Under the pieces are notes generated by a model. It was not told the DNA's origin. It saw nothing but the letters and a program-made list of their open reading frames with translations, and searched no databases. The translations under genes and the position numbers were made by a program. Source: Sanguinoderma infundibulare (taxonomy: Eukaryota > Basidiomycota > Agaricomycetes > Polyporales > Polyporaceae). From it: a DNA stretch of 16,750 nt. The DNA lies in the NCBI GenBank assembly GCA_032821775.1, contig JAVLRN010000072.1:1-16750 (forward strand), read 5' to 3'. Of the stretch, positions 6,868 to 14,870 are shown piece after piece; position 1 is the stretch's first letter, and the number at the start of each line of letters is the position of its first letter.

Positions 6868-9372
6868 ATGGGTAATATAATTAAACCTAAAAATAAATTA
6901 ATAACAAATACAGAAATTATACTGGCTTTAGTAAAATTTAATAATACTATCATTTCTTCTTTAGAAGATGATAAATATGTTTTGGTAATTTTTAAAATTA
7001 AAACTACAGATAATCTAATTAGAAGTATTTCTACTTTACAAAGGGTAAATAAATCAACTATTTATGATCTAAAAGATGTTTTTATTGAACATTGGCTTCT
7101 TAAAGAAGAGAATTATAAAGGTTTCAAAATTGAAGATATTATTATAAATTATAAATTTGTGGGTGATGAAATTGTAAATAATAGAACTATTTTAAATAAA
7201 CCAACTTCTACTAAATTAAAAAAAAATTGGGTTAATTTATTAAATATAGGTTCTTACAATTTTCCAATGACTATGGATCTTTTTGATTGGGGTGGTGTAG
7301 ATTTCATCCTACAAGATAAAGAAGCTGTAGTTTATAAGAGAAATTCTAGAGGTGTTTACCATATAAAATTTAATAAAAATAAAATGTTAATTGATTATAG
7401 ATTGAATAATAAAACTGTTATATCCTTTACTGATGAATTATTAGATATTAATAACCTAGGTACTTTCAAAAGGTCTATTAAAGACCAAGTAAAATATTTT
7501 AAGGATGGATACTTAGATTATAAAGAAAAATTTTATAATTTCCCAATTATTAAGAAATTAAAAGCCCGAGCATTTTCAATTGAAAAATTCATAACAATGG
7601 ATTTAGAAACTTATAGATATAATGATATACTAATTCCCTATGCCTTAAGTATTTATGATGGTAAAAATTATTTTTACTTTTATTTGAGCAATTACGAAAA
7701 CTCAACACAAATGTTAGTTACCGCTATAAAAAGCTTAATGACAAGAAAGTATGATGGTTATAAAATATATCTCCATAATTTTAGTAATTTTGATGGTGTA
7801 TTTTTATTAGATATTTTAAATCAATTATCTGAAAACTTGGAAATAGTAATGAATGACGGTAAATTTGTAAATATAAAATTTAAATATAATAATGGTAAGT
7901 ATAAGTTGTATTTTAGAGACTCTTACTTAATGTTACCTTCTTCATTAAGTAAATTATCTAACCAGTTTGATGTTGAAAGTAAAGGTTTATTCCCTTATGA
8001 CTTTGTAACTCCTCAAAATTTAAATTATGAAGGAATTGTGCCAGATATAAAATATTTTGGTAAAATTACTGAAGCACAATATAGAGAATATTCCGCTAAA
8101 TACAAATATGTACCCTGGAATTTAAAAAATGAGGTAGAGGTTTATTGTAATAATGACTGTAAAGTTCTTTATGATATTTTAGATAAATTTTTCAAAGAAA
8201 ACTTTGAAGTTACTAGAGTAAATGGAAGTAAATATCCTTCACTATCATCCTTAGCTTTTGCTAACTTTAGAAGCCACTTTATGACTGATGATTTAAAAAT
8301 AGCTAATATTACCGGTGAAATTTACAAATTCATTAAAAATTCTTACTTTGGAGGTGCTGTAGATGTTTATATACCATATGGTAAAAAAATCTATTATTAT
8401 GATATTAATTCACTATATGCTTACATTATGAAATTTTTTAAAATGCCAGTAGGACAACCTACTTTAATTGATGGTAATTCTAATTTAATAGAAAGTATAA
8501 TTAAAGATTGTAATAAATTTAGTTTTGTTGATGTTGATGTATATTGCCCAGAAAATATAAAAGCTCCTTTACTATTACATAAAATAAATGGTAAAACTGT
8601 TGCTCCAACAGGTTATTGGAGAGGTGTTTACACTTCTATTGAAATAAATAGAGCTCTTGAATTAGGTTATAGATTTAAATATAAAAAGTGTATACACTTT
8701 GAATGTAAACACATTTTTAATGAATATGTTGATTTTTATTACAACATGAAAAAAAATAGTGATAAATATTCTAGTGCTTATACAATTAGTAAATTATTCC
8801 TTAATAGTTTATATGGGCGATTTGGTATGAATCCTAACTTAGATCGACACATTATTACAGATAGTAGTAACTTGAATAAGCTAATTGAAGTAGCTACTAT
8901 TAAAGATATTATTCCTTTAAGTTACGGTAAAGATTTAATATCTTATTCTTCTGAAAATGAATTAATTGAGGATTTACCCGCTAAATTTAAAAATTCTTTA
9001 ACTAATATTGCTATCGCAGCTACAATTACTGCTGGGGCTAGAGTGTATATGAGTTATTTTAAAAATATGGAGGATATTATTATTTATTATTCAGATACCG
9101 ATAGTATTAGTACTGATAAACCTTTACCTTTGAAATATGTTGGTAATGAACTAGGTCAATTTAAATTAGAACATATTTTTGATGAAGCGGTATTTTTAAG
9201 TCCTAAGGTATATGGGGGTAAAACTTCTAATTATGAGATTGTTAGAGTTAAGGGATTAAAAAACCCTATTAATTTTAATTCCTTAAAAAAGTTACTTAAA
9301 TTGGGTAGTTCTATTCAATCACCAAATGAAATTTGGTATAAAGATATAAGTACTCGGAAAAATACTAATTAA
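6868..9372 (+). CDS. dpo: Protein-primed family B DNA polymerase of a linear mitochondrial plasmid (C-terminus frameshifted)
   Basis: Replicates linear plasmids with 5'-bound terminal protein. Exonuclease motifs are MDLETY (Asp245, Glu247), NFSNFDGVF (Asp309) and YCNNDCKVL (Tyr426, Asp430). Polymerase motifs are YDINSLYAYIM (motif A, Asp512), KLFLNSLYGRFG (motif B, Lys642), YSDTDSIS (motif C, Asp743, Asp745) and SPKVYGG (Lys780), all intact. The N-terminal 240 residues, before the exonuclease, are the place where the terminal protein is often encoded in such plasmids. ATG at 6868 follows the tRNA-like element by 32 nt. The frame ends early at TAA 9370-9372 after ...YKDIS; family-like C-terminal sequence (DEIYTL, NNKRQLIYD) continues in the +1 frame to 9487. 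All catalytic residues lie before the break. Confidence 0.95.
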   Translation: MGNIIKPKNKLITNTEIILALVKFNNTIISSLEDDKYVLVIFKIKTTDNLIRSISTLQRVNKSTIYDLKDVFIEHWLLKEENYKGFKIEDIIINYKFVGDEIVNNRTILNKPTSTKLKKNWVNLLNIGSYNFPMTMDLFDWGGVDFILQDKEAVVYKRNSRGVYHIKFNKNKMLIDYRLNNKTVISFTDELLDINNLGTFKRSIKDQVKYFKDGYLDYKEKFYNFPIIKKLKARAFSIEKFITMDLETYRYNDILIPYALSIYDGKNYFYFYLSNYENSTQMLVTAIKSLMTRKYDGYKIYLHNFSNFDGVFLLDILNQLSENLEIVMNDGKFVNIKFKYNNGKYKLYFRDSYLMLPSSLSKLSNQFDVESKGLFPYDFVTPQNLNYEGIVPDIKYFGKITEAQYREYSAKYKYVPWNLKNEVEVYCNNDCKVLYDILDKFFKENFEVTRVNGSKYPSLSSLAFANFRSHFMTDDLKIANITGEIYKFIKNSYFGGAVDVYIPYGKKIYYYDINSLYAYIMKFFKMPVGQPTLIDGNSNLIESIIKDCNKFSFVDVDVYCPENIKAPLLLHKINGKTVAPTGYWRGVYTSIEINRALELGYRFKYKKCIHFECKHIFNEYVDFYYNMKKNSDKYSSAYTISKLFLNSLYGRFGMNPNLDRHIITDSSNLNKLIEVATIKDIIPLSYGKDLISYSSENELIEDLPAKFKNSLTNIAIAATITAGARVYMSYFKNMEDIIIYYSDTDSISTDKPLPLKYVGNELGQFKLEHIFDEAVFLSPKVYGGKTSNYEIVRVKGLKNPINFNSLKKLLKLGSSIQSPNEIWYKDISTRKNTN

Positions 9373-9487
9373 AGATGAAATATATACATTAAGTGTTACT
9401 AATAATAAAAGACAGTTAATTTATGACCAAAATAATAACTTCGTAAGCACCAAATCTTTTCATATTAATGAAATTAAAAGTTTCTAA
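9350..9487 (+). pseudogene. dpo: Out-of-frame C-terminal tail of the plasmid DNA polymerase
   Basis: The +1 frame from about 9350 reads LGKILIKDEIYTL, then TNNKRQLIYDQNN, ending FHINEIKSF and TAA at 9485-9487. This resembles the end of plasmid family B polymerases. The +1 frame is closed by TAA at 9347-9349, so the frame change must fall between 9349 and 9372. It fits one inserted base, close to an A5 run. About 40 residues are thus lost from the annotated polymerase. Confidence 0.7.
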
Positions 9488-9586
9488 TTACAAAAAATTA
9501 CAAAGAATAGTTACATACTAAGTTATAGAAGAGAATATCATTCTTTAAGTAAAAATAATTCTAAAATAAATTTTTAAACTTAAATA

Positions 9587-9607
9587 TTGATAGACGTATT
9601 CTATTCT
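9587..9607 (+). repeat. 21-nt direct repeat, copy 2 (candidate plasmid promoter)
   Basis: Exact copy of 3270-3290, here 38 nt upstream of the ATG of ORF D. The following bases (ATAGAAAAAC) differ from those after copy 1, so the conserved block ends sharply at the TATTCT. Confidence 0.65.
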
Positions 9608-9644
9608 ATAGAAAAACAAAAAAAAAAATAAAACAAATAACTTT

Positions 9645-10219
9645 ATGGAAAAATTAATTTTACATCCTATAAACATGGACTATGTTATCTATCCAGTATT
9701 AATTGGGGCAACATTCAGTCTTTGTTGGGGTTTGTATAGGAAATATTATTCTGGTAAATCTATAGAAGAACAAGACAAATCTACACAAACTGAGAAAGAA
9801 CCAAGATTAGAAAAAGGTTTACAAACTGAAATAATCACAGAAGAAAAGGTTTACAAACTGAAGAAGTAGTAGTAGTTGAAACAAAATCACGAAGTGAAGA
9901 GGTACAGACTGAAGTTATACCGACTGAAGTAGTACCTACTACAGAGAAATATATTCAAACTGAAATTTTCACTGAAGATAAAGATTCACAAACTAAAATA
10001 ATTACAGTAGTTGAAATGGATACCCAAACTGAGGAAGTACCTACTGAAGTAGTACCTACTCTAGAAAAAGACATTCAAACTGATGTACATTCTGTAGAAA
10101 AAGATATTCAAACTGATGTACCTACTACTGATAAAGACATTCAAACTGAAGAAGTAGTAAGTGAAATACCTGATTTTATGGACTATTTATTTACAGATCA
10201 CTTAATAATATACCTATAA
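9645..10219 (+). CDS. Plasmid ORF D: membrane-anchored acidic protein with ten QT(E/D/K) repeats; one apparent -1 frameshift
   Basis: In the first frame (9645-9869, 74 residues) a short head is followed by one membrane helix (residues 13-31, YVIYPVLIGATFSLCWGLY), then KSTQTE and GLQTE. That frame stops at 9867. From about 9842 the repeats carry on in the next frame to TAA 10217: GLQTEE, EVQTEV, YIQTEI, DSQTK, DTQTEE, DIQTDV twice and DIQTEE. The second copy of the EKGLQTE unit reads GAAAAGGT where the first reads GAAAAAGGT, so loss of one A at about 9843-9847 explains the break. Intact, it would be about 190 residues: one membrane anchor and a long, acidic, Pro-poor tail of roughly 11-residue repeats. 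No known family is recognised; repeats resemble dynein light chain LC8 ligands (inference). Confidence 0.65.
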
Positions 10220-10682
10220 TTTTTTATACCCCCTTACTTTTTTTAAAAAAATAATTAGTTTATAATTTAAATTGTTCTATTCAGAATAGATATAATTTCT
10301 TATACCCCTTGAATAGTTTATATTTTGATTGATATTAAAGGCTTTATTTATTTTTTGGTTTTATACTAAATTAGTTCTTTTTTGACATTTTATTAATGAA
10401 TAAGATTTCATTATTCTATTTTAAAGTATTTAGGTACTAGATGGTACCTTATTCGAATAGAATGTTACTGGCTTTTAGGAGAGATTAGAAAAAACATGGT
10501 GTTCCATAATGCTTCAATTAAACATTTAATGGCAAGATGTAGGTAACAGGAGTATAAGTTCTTGTAATATTATTTAATTAGATTCTTTCTATAAAAATAC
10601 CATATATCCCGATACTTTAGTACTTAACTATTTTTTAGAAGGTTTTTAATTTCGTAAGAATTATAATTAAGAAGGGGGATAT
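10220..10682. other. Right junction region between plasmid-like block and nad3
   Basis: About 460 nt without a gene I can support. It has a perfect 7-bp palindrome TCTATTC-A-GAATAGA at 10276-10290, which echoes the TCTATTCT core of the plasmid upstream repeats, and a weak hairpin AGGTAC/GTACCT at about 10430-10447. The right end of the plasmid should lie here. A 50-codon open stretch around 10395-10545 resembles nothing I know. Confidence 0.45.
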
Positions 10683-11048
10683 TTAATTTTTTATTTCTTT
10701 ATTACTAATAGAGATAGAACCCGATCCTATTTCAAGTATAAACCCAATAGTTAATACAATGAAGAATATAAGTACTACAGAGAAACCAAAAACGCTTACT
10801 TGGTACAATGTAACAGCTAAGGGATAAAGTAACAGTACTTCTAAATCAAAAATTAAAAATAATAAAGCAACTAAGAAGAAATTAATATGGAAAACATTTC
10901 TAGTCTGACCATAAATTGGTGAGAAACCACATTCATAAGCTGAAACTTTAGATTCATAAGCATTTTTAGGTGCTAATAAAAAATTAAGTAATAATAAAAT
11001 ACCAGTTAAAATTGGTACAAAAATAAATAACATTAAAATATTATTCAT
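10683..11048 (-). CDS. nad3: NADH dehydrogenase subunit 3
   Basis: Complex I membrane subunit, 121 residues, normal length. It has three hydrophobic helices and the diagnostic loop SKVSAYECGFSPIYGQTRN, whose Cys lies in the conformationally active quinone-site loop, followed by FFLVALLFLIFDLEVLLLYP with the conserved Asp and Glu. The start ATG at 11048 lies one base after the nad2 stop (TAA 11052-11050), the usual tight nad2-nad3 coupling in fungi, so the two are probably cotranscribed. The reading frame is intact. Confidence 0.97.
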   Translation of the reverse strand: MNNILMLFIFVPILTGILLLLNFLLAPKNAYESKVSAYECGFSPIYGQTRNVFHINFFLVALLFLIFDLEVLLLYPLAVTLYQVSVFGFSVVLIFFIVLTIGFILEIGSGSISISNKEIKN

Positions 11049-11049
11049 A

Positions 11050-11865
11050 TTAACAATAAAATAAAGATAATGCTAGTAATTGTGTACTATTTAATAATAT
11101 TGAAGGTTTTAAAATAAATAATAAGATAAATAAAGTTAAAGTTGAAATCATAAAACTATGAAGTGAACTTAAAGAAGTTTGACTTTCTGTAGCTTCTACC
11201 ATATCTTTAGATTCAGAATGTAAAACTTTAATAATTTTTAAGTAATAAGAAGCACTTATAACACTTACAATAATGGCTAAGATACCAATAAAGTAATATT
11301 CACTTTGCATTGCTGAATACAATACAAATTGTTTTGAAAAGAAACCTAATAAAGGAGGTACACCAGCCATACTAAATAAACAAATAGTTAAACTTAAACT
11401 TAATAATGGATTATTAAAGAATAAACCTTTAAGTTCAGTAATATATTTAATATCTTGGAATGAATCTAAAATAGATTGACTATTATTTTTCAATATATAA
11501 CCTAATGCTATTAAAATTAAAAATGTATTTAAATTAGTAATAGAATATTGGATAATATAAAATAAGAAAGAATCTATTGATTGTTCCGTATTTATAGCTA
11601 AAGCTAATAATATGAAACCTATATGTGAAATAGTACTGTAGGCTAATAATCTTTTTATTCTTGATTGTGCTAAACCAACTATAGTTCCTATTAATAAAGA
11701 TAATAATGAACTTATTAATAATAAATTTTTCAATGTTAATGAAAAGATTGTTATTAAACTATTTCCTATTTGACTTTGTATTTCTAATAAGAAGATTAAG
11801 ATTGATATTTTAGGCATAATTGTTAACCATATGGTTACTATTGTTGGACTATCATCATAGACATC
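11050..11865 (-). CDS. nad2: NADH dehydrogenase subunit 2, exon 2
   Basis: Starts with [19 protein letters not shown], which completes the conserved NWAPDVYDDSP block begun in exon 1, and continues through [21 protein letters not shown] and [15 protein letters not shown], signature segments of this antiporter-like proton-pumping subunit. Multiple hydrophobic helices are present and the frame is open to TAA at 11050-11052. The splice point at 11865/11866 is set by protein continuity and by the intron ending in G. An ORF read upstream into the intron (to 11934) is not real coding sequence. Exons together give about 502 residues, in the normal range for fungi. Confidence 0.95.
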   Translation of the reverse strand, partial: DVYDDSPTIVTIWLTIMPKISILIFLLEIQSQIGNSLITIFSLTLKNLLLISSLLSLLIGTIVGLAQSRIKRLLAYSTISHIGFILLALAINTEQSIDSFLFYIIQYSITNLNTFLILIALGYILKNNSQSILDSFQDIKYITELKGLFFNNPLLSLSLTICLFSMAGVPPLLGFFSKQFVLYSAMQSEYYFIGILAIIVSVISASYYLKIIKVLHSESKDMVEATESQTSLSSLHSFMISTLTLFILLFILKPSILLNSTQLLALSLFYC

Positions 11866-13252
11866 CACGGCTATCAAATTTATCATGCAATTAATTAATA
11901 TTTTCATTTTTTTTTTTACTTTACCAGCTAGCAATATTTTAAATCTACTTTGTGTCTGATCCTCAAGGTCTTCTGAGATTCATAGTAGAATTTAATTTTT
12001 GAATAGATTCAAACCCTAAACTAGTTAAATGCCCTTTATTTTGAAGAATTTCAGCTACTTTTTTGAAATCGGTAAAGTCTAAACTTTTTACTCCAAGAAT
12101 AGGATGCTTATCAAAAAAGGGAATAATTATATTAATAATTTCAGAAAACCTTCTGATGTAAAGACTAACAGAGTGTTTTGTTATAGAAATAGAATAAGGC
12201 TTTACTGTTAAGCTATCAGAACCTTTACCATTTAATGAAGTAAAGTAAGAAGACAAAGCTTGGATTACCTCTTTATCTCTGATATGTAAAGTGACTCCAA
12301 AGACCAAAGAAACACTTTTTCAAATGTTACCGGTAGTGCTAGTTGGAGAAATTTTAGATCTAATACTTAAATAGAAAGAACCATCTCCACTAATGAAACC
12401 GGCTACCCAAAATGGATTAGGTATACCATTAAATTTAAATGCCGGTCTAGTAACAGGTAAAAAATTAGGTAAAGCTGCTCTTAACTTATCAGATAATCCT
12501 AAATTAAGTGCGCTTTTTAAACCTACTATTTCTAATAAACCTTTTTCAGTTAGATGATCCCCCCTTTTAATAATTTCAAAAGCTTGTTTAAATAATAAAA
12601 AATCAGAATATTTGGCTGTTATTAATGGGTATTTTACAAAATGATCAATGATTACTTGTAATTCTTTTATAGAATATACATTAAAATTAGCCGTATCCTT
12701 GTTATGTAATGTAATAGTACCTATACCTAAAGTATTTTTAATATTATTTAATAAGGCTATATCCTTAACATGTAGTTTTATTTGAAAAGTAAGGGATATT
12801 CTTCAATTAGTTTTATATTTTTTATCGTGTCTAATTGAAATCTGAAAACATCCTTCAGCGTCTATGAACCCTGTAATAAACCATGGATTTATAACATTGT
12901 TTACACTGTTGTTAGTTAAAGTAGAAAAAGAAAATTTTTGTGAATTTAATTGTTTAGAAGGGATTTTGAGTTGATAACGACTTTCGCCGCCCATTAGAGT
13001 ACACCTTAAGCTTCTAGCTTTGTTAGCTAAAAACCAACTACCATCTACTCGTTGCTCTTTTACAGGCCATATGCCTAACTTAGATCCGCGATATCCCATT
13101 TCGTTTTCATTCATCTTATGACTTGTTACCATACATGAGTAATTACCTCATCCACATATAATCTTTCGAAGATAGCTTGGTATCATAAGCTTTAGGGAGT
13201 TCCCGGAGTTTGGTAGTTTTTCCCACTTAGGTGTTTTCCCGAAACACCACGC
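11866..13252 (-). mobile_element. Group I intron in nad2 (1387 nt) with exon-fused endonuclease
   Basis: Interrupts NAD2 between NWAP and DVYDDSP. Exon 1 ends in CCT (last base T, 13253) and the intron ends in G (11866), both as required for group I splicing. Near its 5' end the intron has a P-like element (CTCCGGGAACTCCCTAAAGC, about 13190-13209 on the minus strand). Nearly all of the remainder is taken by the endonuclease ORF, which is in frame with exon 1, so part of the ribozyme core is also coding. Core pairings beyond P were not fully traced. Confidence 0.8.
11963..13252 (-). CDS. LAGLIDADG homing endonuclease fused in frame to nad2 exon 1; needs UGA read as Trp three times
   Basis: With code 4 the frame runs without stop from nad2 exon 1 (ATG 13945) through the intron to TAA-type stop at 11963. 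In-frame UGA codons lie at 13150-13148 (IICGWGNYS), 12805-12803 (YKTNWRISLTF) and 12322-12320 (TGNIWKSVSL). The last two positions fall where I-OnuI-type enzymes commonly have Trp or an aromatic residue, and the spacing stays exactly in phase across all three. The protein has a leader with [21 protein letters not shown], motif 1 ITGFIDAEG (in [15 protein letters not shown]), motif 2 VAGFISGDG (in [15 protein letters not shown]), and the usual C-terminal NLRRP end. Translation as a fusion followed by proteolysis is typical of such intron ORFs. It is full length under code 4, and three fragments under the standard code. Confidence 0.9.
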
Positions 13253-13945
13253 AGGAGCCCAATTATGTAATGGTGCTGCTGATACTTTAAATAAATATCC
13301 TACTATTATTAAGACTATTCCTAAACTTAAACCTTGTAAGATAGCTGTATTTTCACTTACACTTATTAAATTATATATACTTTCTAAATTTGTTAAGCCT
13401 GTATAAGTATAAACTAATCCACTTCCTAGTAGGATTATACATGAGGATAAACTTCCTAATAGAAAATATTTTAATCCTGCTGAAGTTGCTGATTCTGAAT
13501 CTCTATATAAAGTTGTTAAAACATATACACCAAAAGATTGTAATTCTATACTTAAATACATTGAAATTAAATCTGCTGATGATACTAATAAAGATGCTCC
13601 AAATGTACTAAATAATACAATTAATGAATATTCTCCTGCATATGGTATACTTTCTGTTAATTTTACTTTTGATATATTTAGAGATGGCCATGATATTAAG
13701 ATTAAACTTCCTATTAATAAGATTAAAACGTCTAATAATTGAGAAATGGCTGTTACTTGGAATAATCCACTATAAATACCTATACCTGATCCAATTGACT
13801 GAATATAGAAAGCATTTAAAGATAATGCTCCGGCATAAATAAATATTATAGAAGATATTCTTACATATAAGACGGATCTTATATTTTGGTTAAATGATGG
13901 AAGGGCAATTGCCACTATTAAAATTAAGATACTTAAAAAGATCAT
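13253..13945 (-). CDS. nad2: NADH dehydrogenase subunit 2, exon 1
   Basis: N-terminal 231 codons from ATG 13945. Several hydrophobic helices are present, with the conserved MYLSIELQSFGVYVL (Glu of the proton path), GLKYFLLGSLSSCIILLGSGLVYTYTG and LFKVSAAPLHNWAP blocks. After NWAP the frame runs on into the intron ([12 protein letters not shown]), as expected for a fused intron ORF. The start is preceded by an AT-rich leader and trnS(gcu) lies 127 nt upstream. All Trp codons in the exon are TGG. Confidence 0.96.
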
Positions 13946-14072
13946 TGCTCCTTGTTTTATATTCTTATTTTTATAAATTGGACTTCATTAGATTATTAAT
14001 AAAATAATTTTTTTTTTCTACTAAAATTTAATTATTTGTTTTTATTATTTATTAAAGTATAAACAAGTTAAT

Positions 14073-14153
14073 CGGAATAGAGAGGAGTCGAACCTCCAAG
14101 GGTATTACCCGAACAATTAGCAATCGTTTTAACTTACCAATGAAAACTATTCC
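14073..14153 (-). tRNA. trnS(gcu): tRNA-Ser (anticodon GCU), with long variable arm
   Basis: Acceptor arms GGAATAG/CTATTCC pair perfectly. Anticodon stem AACGA/TTGTT encloses TTGCTAA (anticodon GCT). A class II variable arm CGGGTAATACCC precedes the T arm GGAGG/CTCCT with loop TTCGACT. Length is 81 nt. It decodes AGY. Confidence 0.92.
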
Positions 14154-14870
14154 TCAAAATAAGGTTAAAAAAAATAATTATATTTTGGTTAGCTTTTTTT
14201 TTATACTTTTATTTTTTAATTTGGATCATTGGCTTGATTTATTTAAATTTAACTTTAACTGGTTATATAACAAAATAAAATAATATTTATTTTTTTTTTT
14301 AATATTAAATAATAGGGGTATTTACCCCTATTATTTATATAAAATATAAGATATCTTATTTAAAAAAATTTTTAAGTAAAATTAAGATTTATTATTTAAT
14401 TTAACAATAAATAATCTAATAACTTGTTGTAAAGTAAATAAAGGTAAAAAAATATTTAGATAAAATATAAATAACTACAAATAATACTACAAATGAGAAG
14501 TATAATTGATTTAAAAAGTAAAAGGGAATTAATTGTGGCATAAGTAAAAAAATATTTTTAAATTAAATGGGCTCTTATTAATTATTAAGAACTATCTCTT
14601 GCTTATACATTAAGCAAACAAAATAATGAGATATTGATTCTTTTAAATTCAAATGAGAAAATATATATTGCTGTTATTTGGATTGGTTGTTACAACTATT
14701 AAGTACATTTAAATATAAACTATGAATATAGAAATATGATTGAATATAAACATTGAGTAAATCTATTTTTTTTTTAATGATTATTTTTATAGAATCATTA
14801 ATATAAAAGATATTCAAATTATCTTTAATATTAGATGTTATTTTAGAAAAAGGGGGTTATTGATTTGTTT
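14154..14870. other. Long AT-rich intergenic region with two hairpins
   Basis: More than 700 nt between trnS and nad6 with no ORF, tRNA or other gene that I can support on either strand. It holds a perfect 15-bp inverted repeat (14306-14337) and a 9-bp one (14774-14782 with 14793-14801, TTAATGATT/AATCATTAA). Confidence 0.6.
14306..14337. repeat. Perfect 15-bp inverted repeat with a 2-nt loop
   Basis: Arms 14306-14320 and 14323-14337 (core AATAGGGGTA-TT-TACCCCTATT) are fully complementary. It is the longest perfect hairpin I noticed, in a spacer downstream of nad6 on the minus strand. It could be an RNA processing or 3'-end signal, or a mobile hairpin element of the kind seen in fungal mtDNA. 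Confidence 0.85.

Larger units (their letters stand above)
3270..10220 (+). mobile_element. Integrated linear mitochondrial plasmid (invertron-like), probably decaying
   Basis: A block of about 7 kb in which all ORFs are on the plus strand, opposite to every host gene, placed between nad3 and trnG. It carries a protein-primed family B DNA polymerase, the diagnostic gene of linear mitochondrial plasmids of fungi and plants, and four ORFs of unknown function. A phage-type RNA polymerase, often the second plasmid gene, is not present, and no terminal inverted repeats were seen. Apparent single-base frameshifts occur at about 6207, 9350-9370 and 9843-9847. Boundaries given are the first and last features assignable to the element; the true ends lie somewhere in 2875-3270 and 10220-10680. 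Confidence 0.8.

Noticed and set aside
10395..10545. Short open stretch of about 50 codons reading ...YWLLGEIRKNMVFHNASIKHLMARCR
   Set aside because: No start codon in a sensible place, no recognisable family and only about 50 codons; could be a gene relic at the plasmid junction but cannot be supported.
2875..10682. Terminal inverted repeats of the plasmid
   Set aside because: Comparing 2875-3300 with the reverse complement of 10220-10680 by eye gave only short AT-rich matches; a self-alignment would be needed, and a match longer than about 50 bp would change this.
11866..11934. Upstream extension of nad2 exon 2 with an apparent Met start ([13 protein letters not shown]...)
   Set aside because: The residues before DVYDDSP have no NAD2 character and lie in the intron; exon 1 supplies the true preceding sequence NWAP.
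13390..13842. Two plus-strand ORFs of 72-73 codons (13390-13611, 13624-13842)
   Set aside because: They lie antisense inside nad2 exon 1 and read as Leu/Ile-rich low-complexity peptides, the expected shadow of a conserved membrane-protein gene.
14154..14870. CRISPR array or further coding sequence in the long spacer
   Set aside because: No regular repeats or open frames above background; only two hairpins stand out.
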